Shown here: piece after piece, positions 41,957 to 50,981 of the stretch
Position numbering within the stretch: position 1 is the first letter of the stretch
Layout of the letters: each line of letters starts with the position of its first letter
From: Nevskia sp043781855
Lineage (GTDB): Bacteria; Pseudomonadota; Gammaproteobacteria; Nevskiales; Nevskiaceae
Direction: 5' to 3'
Length of the DNA stretch: 64,000 bases
NCBI GenBank assembly: GCA_043781855.1
Contig: JAYWBB010000134.1
Location: forward strand, 62,001-126,000
Translations under genes and position numbers: made by a program
The notes under the pieces: model-generated
What the model saw: only the letters and a program-made list of their open reading frames with translations
What the model was told of the DNA's origin: nothing
The model's database searches: none

Positions 41957-43810
41957 TCAGAATTTACGCACATACGCGGCAACATCCGCCACCGCCTGGG
42001 CATCGAGCGGCGCGGGATAGAGCTTCGGCATCTTGGCCGACGGGTTCTTGATCCAGGCGATCGTCTGCTCGGCGTCGAGTTTTGCCTGCAGACCCTTCAG
42101 GCTCGGACCGACACCGCCCTCGCCCTTGGCGCCATGGCAGGCGGCGCAAGTACGCGCGTAGACGGTCTTGCCGGTGTCAGCATTCGCGACACCGGCCGTT
42201 TCGGCGGCAGGCGCGGCGGCTGCATCCGGCGATTTATTCGCACCCGCAGCGCCGAGCGCGTAAAGAATCAGCGTCGGCGAGCCGCTGGCACCGAAGGTCA
42301 GGCGCGAGACATTGCCCGATACCGCCGCCACATATTGCCGGCCACCCTGGGCGTAGGTGATGACGCCGCCGGCCATCGCGCCGCCGGTGGGTGTCTTCAG
42401 CAGCAGCTTGCCGGTGCTGCTATCGAGAACAAGGAAGTTGCCGGCCATGTCGCCGCCGAAGGTGACGCCGCCGGCCGTAGGCGTGAGGCCGGCAACCACC
42501 GGGCCGTCCGCGTGGTAGCGCCAGCGCATCGCGCCGGTGTCCGGATCGACGGCCTGGATCCAGCCGGTCGGATTCGGGTCCATCAACCAGGTTCCGCCGA
42601 GCATGAATTGGCCCGGGACGAATTTCTGCGGCTTGGGCGTGATCGTCGAGCACCAGTCGACCGTGCCGACAATGATCGCCTTGTTTTTCGTGTCGTAGGC
42701 AGGCCCATTCCACTCGACGCCGCCCAGTACGCCTGGGCATGCGTGCAGACCGGTTGCAGTGGGCTGTACGCCTTCGTTCTCGATCGTCGTGACGACGGTG
42801 TCGAAAACCCGCTTGCGGGTTTCGCGATTGACGCCGTAAAGATGCCCGTTCTTGCTGCCGATTGCGGCGATCGGTTCGCCATTAGTGTTGTGATACAGCA
42901 TCGGTGCGGCGCCAAGATCGAGATCGTGGCCGTCGTTGGAGACCATCTGGTGGTACCACTTCAACGCACCGGTACGGGCGTCCAGTACCACCATGCTGTC
43001 GGTGTAAAGGTTGGCGCCGGGCCGGTGACCGGGAAGGATATCCGGCGCCGGGTTGCCGACCGGTACGAACACTTCACCGGTCGACATGTCGATCGAATAG
43101 TGTGTCCACGATCCGCCGCCGCCGTAGCGCGCAGTACCGCGTTCCTTCCAGGTTTCCGCGCCCGGCTCCTTGCCGCGCGGAATGGTGTTGAAGCGCCAGA
43201 TTTCTCGGCCGGTTTCCTGATCGTAAGCCATGATCCGGCCTCTCACGCCCCAGTCGCTGCCGGCGCTGCCGATGATCAGCAGGCCCTGCCAGATGATGGG
43301 CGCGGCGCTGAAGAATTCGCCCTGCTTCGGATCGCCGGCCTGCTGTTGCCAGATCGTCTTGCCGGTAGCCGCATCGATCGCGAGCAGCCGGCCATCCGGT
43401 GTGCCGCGAAACAGCTTACCGTTGGCGTAGGCGACGCCGCGGTTGACGGAAAAAACGTCGGCCTGTTCGGGAACGTAGACGTTGCGCCAGCGCTGGGAAC
43501 AGTTGGTCGCGTCGATCGCAATGGTATCGTGCGCCGTATCCAGATAGATGACGCCGCCGAGTTGCACGAGGCCGGTGTGGAAGGCGCCAGAGTCATCGAG
43601 CTTGATCCGGCACACCTCGGCCAGCGAGCCCGCATTTTCGGACGTGATCTGGTCCGGCGTCCCGAAACGCTGTCCATCCGCAGTGCCGTTGTAGCTCGTC
43701 CAGATACTGTCGGGCAGCGACGCTTCCGCCTGGGCAGCACCGGTGACCAGTCCGGCCATTGCCGCAACGCGCAGCAAGCGACTGTAAAGCCGCACATTCT
43801 TGATTCTCAT
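41957..43810 (-). CDS. PQQ-dependent dehydrogenase with C-terminal cytochrome c domain
   Basis: 617 residues with a signal peptide (LLRVAAMAGLVTGAAQA), an eight-bladed PQQ propeller (for example DGRLLAIDAATGKTIW, GRIMAYDQETGREIWRFN and AVDPDTGAMRWRYH tryptophan-docking repeats) and a C-terminal heme-binding CAACHG (about residues 556-561) with a distal Met region (KMPKLYP). The WTSYNGTADGQRF start is like polyvinyl-alcohol and related quinohemoprotein dehydrogenases. ATG 43810 follows GGAGGAGG; an ATG six codons earlier is less likely. It probably oxidises an alcohol in the periplasm; the substrate is not readable. No PQQ synthesis genes are in the window. Confidence 0.88.
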   Translation of the reverse strand: MRIKNVRLYSRLLRVAAMAGLVTGAAQAEASLPDSIWTSYNGTADGQRFGTPDQITSENAGSLAEVCRIKLDDSGAFHTGLVQLGGVIYLDTAHDTIAIDATNCSQRWRNVYVPEQADVFSVNRGVAYANGKLFRGTPDGRLLAIDAATGKTIWQQQAGDPKQGEFFSAAPIIWQGLLIIGSAGSDWGVRGRIMAYDQETGREIWRFNTIPRGKEPGAETWKERGTARYGGGGSWTHYSIDMSTGEVFVPVGNPAPDILPGHRPGANLYTDSMVVLDARTGALKWYHQMVSNDGHDLDLGAAPMLYHNTNGEPIAAIGSKNGHLYGVNRETRKRVFDTVVTTIENEGVQPTATGLHACPGVLGGVEWNGPAYDTKNKAIIVGTVDWCSTITPKPQKFVPGQFMLGGTWLMDPNPTGWIQAVDPDTGAMRWRYHADGPVVAGLTPTAGGVTFGGDMAGNFLVLDSSTGKLLLKTPTGGAMAGGVITYAQGGRQYVAAVSGNVSRLTFGASGSPTLILYALGAAGANKSPDAAAAPAAETAGVANADTGKTVYARTCAACHGAKGEGGVGPSLKGLQAKLDAEQTIAWIKNPSAKMPKLYPAPLDAQAVADVAAYVRKF

Positions 43811-43936
43811 TGCGCCTCCTCCCTCCACAATGTCAGTTCCTGCGGTATGACCGAACTTTACCGGCGGGGTGTTGGCTTGCCTAGGTAGTGCGAATCCTCT
43901 GCGCGACTATCGGCATGCTTGAGCTCGAACGAAGGC

Positions 43937-46366
43937 TCAAACGTCGAGATTGCCGACCAGCAAGGCGTGCTTTTCGATGAACTCTCGGCGTGGTTCGACA
44001 TCCTCGCCCATCAGCGTCGTGAACATCTGATCGGCAGCAATCAGGTCCTCGACACGCACCTGCACCAGGCGACGCGCCACCGGGTCCAGCGTCGTTTCCC
44101 AGAGCTGTTCGGGATTCATTTCGCCGAGGCCCTTGTAACGCTGGACATGCAACCCGCGCCGCGCCTCGGCCAGCAGCCACGCGTACGCTTCCCCGAAGTT
44201 CGCAACGGCGCGGCTGCGCTCGCTGCGGCGAATCGTCGCGCCGGCACCGATAAGGGCCGCCGCCTCGATATTGAATCGCGTAACCAATTGATAATCAACG
44301 GAAGTAAAGAAGTCTTCACCGAAAACGTAACGATGCTCGAGACCGTGCACCCGTTGATTCACGATCAGCGCCGCAGGACGCTCCCTGGCCGCGTCGGCTT
44401 TCAGTTCAACCACATAGCGCTGCAGCGTCGTGCCGGCATTCAGGGCCTTCGAGAAGCGGTCGAGCCAGACCTCACGTTCGCTTTCCGCCGCAGTGATCGG
44501 CGCCAGCTCGACGAGACGTTCGAGGACGTGCCGGTCGTAGTGCCGTGACAGGCGCTCGATCACGCCCTGGATGCGTGCGTAATCGCGCACCAGCTGCGCG
44601 AGCTTTTCCGTCGGCAACGGCGGCGCCCCGGCGTCGGCGCTGAATGAGGCCTCGTCGAGCGCGGATTTCAGCAGCCAGTCCTCGAGTTCGTGGTTGTCCT
44701 TGACGTAACTTTCGTTCTTGCCACTTTTGAGCTTGTAAAGCGGCGGCTGCGCGATGTAGACGTGACCACGCTCGACCAGTGCATACATGTGCCTGTAGAA
44801 AAACGTCAGCAGCAACGTCCGGATGTGGGCGCCGTCGACATCGGCGTCGGTCATGATGATGATCCGGTGGTAGCGCAGGTTTTCCGGTTTCATGTCGTCG
44901 CGCCCGATGCCGCAGCCGAGCGCGGTGATCAAAGTGCCGACCTCGGCCGATGACAGCATCTTTTCCAGCCGCGCCTTTTCAACGTTCAAAATCTTGCCTT
45001 TCAGCGGCAGAATCGCCTGAAACCTCCGGTCTCGCCCCTGCTTGGCCGAGCCGCCGGCCGAATCGCCTTCGACCAGAAACAGTTCGGACAATGCCGGGTC
45101 TTTTTCCTGGCAATCCGCGAGCTTGCCGGGCAGGCCGGCGATGTCGAGCACGCTTTTGCGGCGATTCAGGTCGCGCGCCTTGCGCGCCGCTTCGCGCGCG
45201 CGCGCGGCCTCGATGATCTTGGCCGCGATGGCCTTGGCCTCGCGCGGGCGTTCCAGCAGGAACTCGCCGAGTTTTGCCGTCATCACGCTTTCAACTGCTG
45301 CCTTCGCCTCGGAAGACACCAGTTTTTCCTTGGTCTGAGACGAGAATTTCGGGTCGCGGAGTTTGATCGACAACACGGCCGTCAGGCCTTCGCGCGAGTC
45401 ATCGCCGATCGGCTCGACTTTCTCCTTCTTGGCCAAGCCCTGGCTTTCGACATAATCGTTGAGCGTGCGAGTCAGCGCATTACGGAAGCCGGTGAGATGG
45501 GCGCCACCGTCCTTCTGCGGAATGTTGTTGGTAAAGCAGAAAACATTTTCCTGATAAGAATCATTCCATTGCAGTGCCGCTTCGACGGCAATGCCATCGG
45601 TTTCGGCATCCACATAAAGCACGGTTTCGTGTAATGCCGCCTTGTTGCGGTTGAGGTATTCGACAAAGGCACGGATGCCGCCGATGTACTCGAATATGTC
45701 CTCGCGCGCGGTCAATTCTTCCTTGAGAACGATGCGCAGACCTGAGTTCAGGAAAGACAGCTCGCGCAGGCGCTTGGCCAGGATGTCGTAATGGAATTCG
45801 ATATGGGTGAAGACCTTGCCGCTCGGATAAAACCGGACCGTCGTACCTCGCTTGTCCGAAGGACCGACGACGGCCAGCGGAGCCTGCGGAACACCCATGC
45901 GGTATTCCTGATGGTGGTGCTTGCCCTCGCGATGGATGTCGAGATAGAGCACTTCCGACAAAGCGTTGACAACCGAAACACCGACACCGTGCAAGCCGCC
46001 GGAAACCTTGTAGCCGCTGCCGCCGAACTTACCTCCGGCATGCAGGATGGTCATGATGACCTCGGCGGCCGAGCGACCTTCTTCCTCGTGAAGGTCCACG
46101 GGAATTCCGCGGCCGTTGTCGCTGACCACGACACCGCCGTCGAGCATCAGCGTCACCGCGATCTCGGTGCAATGGCCAGCAAGGGCTTCGTCGACCGAAT
46201 TGTCGACGACCTCGAAAACCATGTGATGCAGGCCGGTGCCATCGTCGGTGTCGCCAATGTACATTCCGGGTCTCTGCCGCACGGCATCGAGGCCTTTGAG
46301 AACCTTGATTGAGCTGGCGTCGTAGGTGCCCGTCGTCTCGTTCGATGTCTTATCGTTTTCCATCAC
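43937..46366 (-). CDS. gyrB: DNA gyrase subunit B
   Basis: 809 residues (E. coli 804). N-terminal GHKL ATPase: VRQRPGMYIGDTDDGTGLHH, DNGRGIP and GLHGVGVSVVNALS. Toprim: FLVEGDSAGGSAKQGRDR and MTDADVDGAHIRTLLLTF. The C-terminal extension of gammaproteobacterial GyrB is retained (about residues 550-720), and the end KHALLVGNLDV is canonical. It overlaps the recF stop by ATGA. Part of the dnaA-dnaN-recF-gyrB origin block on the minus strand. Confidence 0.98.
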   Translation of the reverse strand: MMENDKTSNETTGTYDASSIKVLKGLDAVRQRPGMYIGDTDDGTGLHHMVFEVVDNSVDEALAGHCTEIAVTLMLDGGVVVSDNGRGIPVDLHEEEGRSAAEVIMTILHAGGKFGGSGYKVSGGLHGVGVSVVNALSEVLYLDIHREGKHHHQEYRMGVPQAPLAVVGPSDKRGTTVRFYPSGKVFTHIEFHYDILAKRLRELSFLNSGLRIVLKEELTAREDIFEYIGGIRAFVEYLNRNKAALHETVLYVDAETDGIAVEAALQWNDSYQENVFCFTNNIPQKDGGAHLTGFRNALTRTLNDYVESQGLAKKEKVEPIGDDSREGLTAVLSIKLRDPKFSSQTKEKLVSSEAKAAVESVMTAKLGEFLLERPREAKAIAAKIIEAARAREAARKARDLNRRKSVLDIAGLPGKLADCQEKDPALSELFLVEGDSAGGSAKQGRDRRFQAILPLKGKILNVEKARLEKMLSSAEVGTLITALGCGIGRDDMKPENLRYHRIIIMTDADVDGAHIRTLLLTFFYRHMYALVERGHVYIAQPPLYKLKSGKNESYVKDNHELEDWLLKSALDEASFSADAGAPPLPTEKLAQLVRDYARIQGVIERLSRHYDRHVLERLVELAPITAAESEREVWLDRFSKALNAGTTLQRYVVELKADAARERPAALIVNQRVHGLEHRYVFGEDFFTSVDYQLVTRFNIEAAALIGAGATIRRSERSRAVANFGEAYAWLLAEARRGLHVQRYKGLGEMNPEQLWETTLDPVARRLVQVRVEDLIAADQMFTTLMGEDVEPRREFIEKHALLVGNLDV

Positions 46367-47445
46367 TTCGTCCGCGTTGTCGTTAACTGCCCATGTTCCA
46401 CGTGGAACATCGAATGATTCACCGTGTTTTCCAATAGCTCGCTGTATTCAAGGGCGGCGACCGCTTTCTGCCCTGAATAATTCTCCAGCTCGTGCAGCAG
46501 TCGGCGCTGCGAATCTGCGGAAAGTTCGGCAGCAAAATCGTCTACCAGTAATAACGGTGAACTCTCGTGTGTTCGCCGATACAGCTCACATTGGGCCAAC
46601 ACCAGCCCCGCGATCAGGAGCTTTTGCTGTCCCCGACTGATGCGATCCCCAAGCGGTCGATTGTCGCTCAGAACGTGAAGTTCTGCCCGATGCGGGCCTT
46701 CCCGCGTATATCCCGCTTTCAGGTCGCTTTCGTAGTTCGCTTCCAGCACCTCCAAATAATCGCTACCGCCCCGCCAGCCTGAGTGAAAACTGAGACGCCA
46801 ATCGGTATCGCCGAGCAGTCGTCGCCAATAAGTAGCGGTTACCGCGTGCACCACGTCGATGTAAGACTGTCGCATTGCCGTCAACTCAACGGCAGCTTTC
46901 GCAAGCTCCCGGTTCCATCCAGTCAATTCCTGCGGAGGAGCCATCGCCCGCAAACCCGCATTACGCTGTCGCAAAGCCCGATTCACCCGCAACCAGACCG
47001 GATGGAAGCGCTGTTCCATGTGGAACACGCCCCAGTCGACGTATCGTCGACGAACGCCGGGGCCTTCTTCGATGAGTCGGTGCACCATTGGATCAAGAAT
47101 CAGCACCGGCACGGCTCGAACCAGTTCGGTCAAAGCAGCCGTCCGCTCGTTGATCTGGACCGACAGCTGCCGATCGGCCCATCGGACCAGAATCTTGTTG
47201 TCTGGTGCAGTTTCATCAGCGTTGCGCTGCTGCGCTTCGAGGGCCCAGGTGCTTTGCCCGTCTGCAACAAGGGTCTGCGCACTACCCCGGTAACTGTTGG
47301 CGCGTCCCAGTACGTACAAGGCTTCCAGGATCGTGGTTTTTCCAGCCCCGTTGCCGCCGATGACGAAGTTGAATTTCGGGTGCAGGTCCAGCGCGAGGTT
47401 TTTCAGAAGGCGAAAGTTACGCGCCCTCACCTGGCGGAAATGCAT
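46363..47445 (-). CDS. recF: DNA replication and repair protein RecF
   Basis: 360 residues with Walker A GGNGAGKTT (residues 30-38), the ABC-type signature in DRISRGQQKLLIAGLVLAQ and Walker B PLLLVDDFAAELS. RecF loads RecA at gaps with RecOR. It starts 12 nt after dnaN and its stop overlaps the gyrB start. Slightly less GC-rich than its neighbours, as common in origin genes. Confidence 0.96.
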   Translation of the reverse strand: MHFRQVRARNFRLLKNLALDLHPKFNFVIGGNGAGKTTILEALYVLGRANSYRGSAQTLVADGQSTWALEAQQRNADETAPDNKILVRWADRQLSVQINERTAALTELVRAVPVLILDPMVHRLIEEGPGVRRRYVDWGVFHMEQRFHPVWLRVNRALRQRNAGLRAMAPPQELTGWNRELAKAAVELTAMRQSYIDVVHAVTATYWRRLLGDTDWRLSFHSGWRGGSDYLEVLEANYESDLKAGYTREGPHRAELHVLSDNRPLGDRISRGQQKLLIAGLVLAQCELYRRTHESSPLLLVDDFAAELSADSQRRLLHELENYSGQKAVAALEYSELLENTVNHSMFHVEHGQLTTTRTK

Positions 47446-47457
47446 CGCTCACCCGTG

Positions 47458-48558
47458 TCAAAGCCGCATCGGCATGACCACGAAGCGACCACTAGCCTCT
47501 GCTGCATCGTGCACAAGACCGCTGGCGTCCGGGCTTCGGAGCTTGAAGATGAATTCATCGCCTTCGATTGCGTCAAGCGCGTCTAGCAGGTAGCTGACAT
47601 TGAAACCAATCTCCAGGGGGCTGCCGCTGTACTCGATTTCAACTTCTTCTTCTGCCTCTTCCTGTTCCGGATTTTGCGTCTGGATGCGCAGCATTTCTGC
47701 GGAAATCTGCAAGCGCACGCCACGGAACTTCTCGTTGGAAAGAATGGCAGCGCGCGACAGGGCAGCGCGAACTTTCTGACGGTTGCAACGCAGAATCTTG
47801 TCCGAGTCCTCGGGAATGACACGTTCATAATCAGGGAATCGGCCTTCGATAAGCTTCGATGTCAGACGCAGGTCTTCGAGATCGACCTGGATCTGATTGG
47901 CTGTCAGCGACAACTTGACCAGCGCCTCGCTGTTGTCGAGCAGGCGCTGCAACTCCAGTACCGTCTTGCGCGGCAAGATAACCTGCCCATCTTTTTTTGC
48001 ATCGAATTCGCGATTCAACTCAGCCATCGCAAGCCGGTGCCCGTCGGTAGCAACCGCACGCAGCCGCGTCGGACGAATTTCCAGCAACAGGCCGTTGAGG
48101 TAGTAGCGGACATCCTGCTGAGCCATGGCAAACTGGGTTCGCTGGAGCAGATCCTTGAGCTCCCGGTTGTTCAGAGTCAACTCGGTTTCGCCACCATCGC
48201 TTGTGAACATCGGGAATTCCTCGGCCGGCAAAGTCGCCAGCGAGAACCGGCTACGCCCCGAGCGCAATACCAGCTTGCCTTCGTTCAGTTCGAGACTAAG
48301 CATCGCGCCTTCGGGTAAACCACGGCAGATATCATGCAGCTTGCGCGCCGGGGCCGTGATCCGACCGGGCGTCAGATTCTGGACCCTAACTTTGCGCTCG
48401 ACCTGCAATTCCAGATCGGTACCGACCACAGAAAGAAGATCGTCTTTCGCTTCGAGCAGGAGATTGCTGAGAATCGGCAGGGACTGACGCCGCTCGACGA
48501 CGCCAATCACGGATTGCAGAGCCGAGAGCAGCTCACTGCGCGAAATCTGGATGTTCAT
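47458..48558 (-). CDS. dnaN: DNA polymerase III beta subunit (sliding clamp)
   Basis: 366 residues with three repeats of the clamp fold; MNIQISRSELLSALQSVIGVVERR, RSRFSLATLPAEEFP and the C-terminal VVMPMRL are canonical. It tethers replicative and repair polymerases to DNA. It lies 247 nt downstream of dnaA in the same direction, with the AT-rich origin candidate between them. Confidence 0.98.
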   Translation of the reverse strand: MNIQISRSELLSALQSVIGVVERRQSLPILSNLLLEAKDDLLSVVGTDLELQVERKVRVQNLTPGRITAPARKLHDICRGLPEGAMLSLELNEGKLVLRSGRSRFSLATLPAEEFPMFTSDGGETELTLNNRELKDLLQRTQFAMAQQDVRYYLNGLLLEIRPTRLRAVATDGHRLAMAELNREFDAKKDGQVILPRKTVLELQRLLDNSEALVKLSLTANQIQVDLEDLRLTSKLIEGRFPDYERVIPEDSDKILRCNRQKVRAALSRAAILSNEKFRGVRLQISAEMLRIQTQNPEQEEAEEEVEIEYSGSPLEIGFNVSYLLDALDAIEGDEFIFKLRSPDASGLVHDAAEASGRFVVMPMRL

Positions 48559-48804
48559 GGAAGACCAGTCAATAAGAGTTGTAAATCAGTTAGAAACCAG
48601 TATTAGTAGTCAGCGGCTATTTCTGTGGATTAATCCTGTTTTTATTTATTTTTCAATAATTTGCACATCAGTCTGTTTCCGATTCTGCAGTGCTTGGCAG
48701 CATTGGAACCTAGGATAAAGCTGTGCATAAAAAGCCGCCCAAAGGCTGACCAAGGATTATACACAGCTTGTTCCGGTACTCATTCAAGGTCATCCGCAAT
48801 CGCA
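48559..48804. other. Candidate oriC in the dnaA-dnaN gap
   Basis: This 246-bp gap is the most AT-rich DNA near dnaA, with a T/A stretch at 48637-48662 (TGTTTTTATTTATTTTTCAATAA). DnaA boxes matching TTATNCACA lie at 48722-48730 (minus, TTATGCACA) and 48757-48765 (plus, TTATACACA), and a one-mismatch box is at 48624-48632 (TGTGGATTA). A perfect box also lies upstream of dnaA at 50196. Few boxes are visible, so whether this gap or the dnaA-rpmH gap is the unwinding site is not settled. Confidence 0.55.
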
Positions 48805-50133
48805 TTAATTGGTCAGTTGACGCAAAAGATTCTCGTAGTCTTCCTTGAGCCGATCATCTTCGCGACGCAGTTCGGCGACCTTGCGGCAGGCGTGCAAGAC
48901 GGTCGTGTGATCTTTGCCGAATGCAGCGCCGATTTCCGGGTAGCTGTGCCGGGTCAGCTCTTTGGCAATTGACATCGCGATCTGGCGCGGCCGCGCGAGG
49001 GTCCGTGTACGGCGCACGGAATTAAGATCGGCGAGACGGATGTTGTAGTACGCGGCCACTGTGCGCTTGATGTTTTCCAGCGTCACTGCACGATCGTAAG
49101 AGGCCAGCATGTCCTTGAGGCAGATCCGTGCAAACTCCGGTGTGATCGGCGCTCCGGTCAACCTGGCCGAGGCATTGAGCCGGTGCAGGGCGCCTTCGAG
49201 TTCACGCACATTCGAGCGAATCCGTTGCGCAACGAGCACAGCCACGTCTTCCGGCAAACGGATACCCAGTGTGTCGGCCTTGCTCAGCAGGATGGCGACG
49301 CGGGTCTCGAATTCGGGGGGTTCAATCGGTACCGACAAGCCCCAGGTGAAACGTGATTTAAGGCGGTCGTCGAGCGCGTCGAGCTCGCGCGGATAGCGGT
49401 CGCAGGTCAGCACGATTTGCTTGCGACCATCTATCAATGCATTGAATGTATGGAAAAATTCTTCCTGTGAGTGTTCCTTTCCAGCGAGAAAATGAATGTC
49501 GTCAATGAGCAAGGCGTCGACGCTGCGATAGAAATTCTTGAACTCCACCTGGCGCCCGAAACGGATCGCCGAGACCATCTGGTTGAACCACTGCTCGGCA
49601 CCGACGTAGACGATCCGCGCGTTGCCCTTGGCTTCGAGGATCGCGTTGCCGACACCGTGCATCAGATGCGTCTTGCCAAGACCGGATTCACCGTAGATCA
49701 AGAGCGGGTTGTAGACCGCACCGGGGCTGCTCGCCACGTGCAAGCCGGCCGCACGCGCCTGCGAGTTCGACTTGCCCTCGATGAACGAGGCGAGCGTATA
49801 ACGCGGATCGAGCTTGCCGCGGCCATAGGGCATCGGGTCTTCAGCCGGCGCGGCATGGGTGCCGCTGCCGCTGCGAGGTGTATCGGAAACGGCCCCGCCG
49901 ACGGCGAGATTCACCGTCAGGTCGTACTCGGCGAGGCTCGATATCGCCCGCTGAATCTTGGTGAGATAGTCGCTGCGGACCCGATCCATGACGATGCGGT
50001 TAGGCGCCAGCAGCGTGATCTGATCCTCCGCCAAAACGACTCGCAACGGTCGAATCCAAGTATTGATGTCCTTGTCGGGCAACTCGGCTTCGAGCCGGGC
50101 GAGACAGCGATCCCAGAGGTCGTGATTCAGCAT
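48805..50133 (-). CDS. dnaA: Chromosomal replication initiator protein DnaA
   Basis: 442 residues with domain I (WDRCLARLEAELPDKDINTWI), a short domain II, AAA+ domain III (Walker A YGESGLGKTH, about residue 150; Walker B ALLIDDIHFLAG) and DNA-binding domain IV (RPRQIAMSIAKELTRHSYPEIG, DHTTVLHACRKV). It binds DnaA boxes and opens oriC. It is divergent from rpmH with a 138-bp gap that carries a perfect DnaA box, consistent with autoregulation. Confidence 0.99.
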   Translation of the reverse strand: MLNHDLWDRCLARLEAELPDKDINTWIRPLRVVLAEDQITLLAPNRIVMDRVRSDYLTKIQRAISSLAEYDLTVNLAVGGAVSDTPRSGSGTHAAPAEDPMPYGRGKLDPRYTLASFIEGKSNSQARAAGLHVASSPGAVYNPLLIYGESGLGKTHLMHGVGNAILEAKGNARIVYVGAEQWFNQMVSAIRFGRQVEFKNFYRSVDALLIDDIHFLAGKEHSQEEFFHTFNALIDGRKQIVLTCDRYPRELDALDDRLKSRFTWGLSVPIEPPEFETRVAILLSKADTLGIRLPEDVAVLVAQRIRSNVRELEGALHRLNASARLTGAPITPEFARICLKDMLASYDRAVTLENIKRTVAAYYNIRLADLNSVRRTRTLARPRQIAMSIAKELTRHSYPEIGAAFGKDHTTVLHACRKVAELRREDDRLKEDYENLLRQLTN

Positions 50134-50195
50134 CGTGTAGGGAGGATTCGAGAAAATGCGGGACAGCGCCGCAGTCTATACCCGTGACGGAAGGC

Positions 50196-50204
50196 TTATC
50201 CACA
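50196..50204 (+). promoter_or_regulatory. dnaA: DnaA box TTATCCACA
   Basis: A perfect R1-type DnaA box in the dnaA-rpmH gap, 63 nt upstream of the dnaA start and 12 nt before the putative rpmH -35 element. The location fits autoregulation of dnaA and a second DnaA-binding locus flanking the gene. Confidence 0.75.
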
Positions 50205-50215
50205 GCGTTGCCTGC

Positions 50216-50245
50216 TTGCTGGTACCGGGCGAAGCTCTGTAAACT
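50216..50245 (+). promoter_or_regulatory. rpmH: Candidate rpmH promoter
   Basis: TTGCTG (50216-50221) and TAAACT (50240-50245) with an 18-nt spacer form a plausible sigma-70 promoter ending 27 nt before the rpmH ATG. Adjacent to the DnaA box at 50196. Confidence 0.4.
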
Positions 50246-50271
50246 CCGCGTCCGCTACCGAGATTAGTGTC

Positions 50272-50406
50272 ATGAAACGTACCTTCCAGCCGCACACCCT
50301 GCGCCGCAAGCGCACCCATGGCTTCCGTGCCCGCATGGCCACCAAGGGTGGTCGCCTGGTGCTGGCGCGCCGTCGTGCCAAGGGCCGCGCACGCCTGATT
50401 CCGTAA
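50272..50406 (+). CDS. rpmH: 50S ribosomal protein L34
   Basis: 44 residues, MKRTFQPHTLRRKRTHGF to RRRAKGRARLIP, the invariant L34 sequence pattern. It is the first gene of the rpmH-rnpA-yidD-yidC-mnmE operon and is too short for common ORF cut-offs. rnpA begins 8 nt downstream. Confidence 0.98.
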   Translation: MKRTFQPHTLRRKRTHGFRARMATKGGRLVLARRRAKGRARLIP

Positions 50407-50414
50407 GCGTTCCA

Positions 50415-50810
50415 GTGTCCGGTGGCGCGCGGTTTCAAGCCGACGCGCGGCTGCGTAAACCGGCGGAATTCAAGCTCGTATTTGCCGAAGGTCAGCGCGT
50501 CAAGCGCCAGTCTCTCGGTACCAGCTTCAGGCCCAACCAACGGAATCATGCCCGGCTGGGACTGGCCATCGCAAAAAAATCCGTCGCTTCGGCCCGTGCA
50601 CGCAACCGCATCAAGCGACTGATCCGCGAGGATTTCCGGCAAAACCAGGCGCGCTTGCCGGCGATCGATCTGGTGTTCTACGCGCAGCCCGGTTTGGCGG
50701 ACCTGAGCAATGCGATGTTGCGCGAACTGCTCGCCGACATCCGGATCAAAGTGATCGAACGATGCGCTCGTTACTCATTGGTTCCATCCGCGCCTATCAG
50801 CGCGCCTTAA
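50415..50810 (+). CDS. rnpA: Ribonuclease P protein component
   Basis: 131 residues from GTG. The RNR-type signature ASARARNRIKRLIREDFR (about residues 60-77) is the RNA-binding helix of the RNase P protein, which matures tRNA 5' ends with M1 RNA. The end of the gene overlaps the yidD start by 49 nt, as usual in this operon. Confidence 0.96.
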   Translation: MSGGARFQADARLRKPAEFKLVFAEGQRVKRQSLGTSFRPNQRNHARLGLAIAKKSVASARARNRIKRLIREDFRQNQARLPAIDLVFYAQPGLADLSNAMLRELLADIRIKVIERCARYSLVPSAPISAP

Positions 50811-50977
50811 GTCCCTTGATGGGACCGCGCTGCCGTTTCCATCCGAGCTGTTCCCACTATGCGATCGAAGCGATCGAACGCTTCGGTGCCGCCCACGGCA
50901 CCGCGTTGACGATCAAACGCCTCGTTCGCTGCCACCCGCTGAACGCGGGCGGCCACGACCCCGTACCGGAGCGCTGA
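50762..50977 (+). CDS. yidD: Membrane protein insertion efficiency factor YidD
   Basis: 71 residues with the family motif GPRCRFHPSCSHYAIEAIERFG, carrying the conserved Cys residues, and CHPLNAGGHDPVP near the end. YidD is an amphipathic inner-membrane-associated protein that assists YidC. It overlaps rnpA and ends 4 nt before yidC. Confidence 0.96.
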   Translation: MRSLLIGSIRAYQRALSPLMGPRCRFHPSCSHYAIEAIERFGAAHGTALTIKRLVRCHPLNAGGHDPVPER

Positions 50978-50981
50978 ACCC

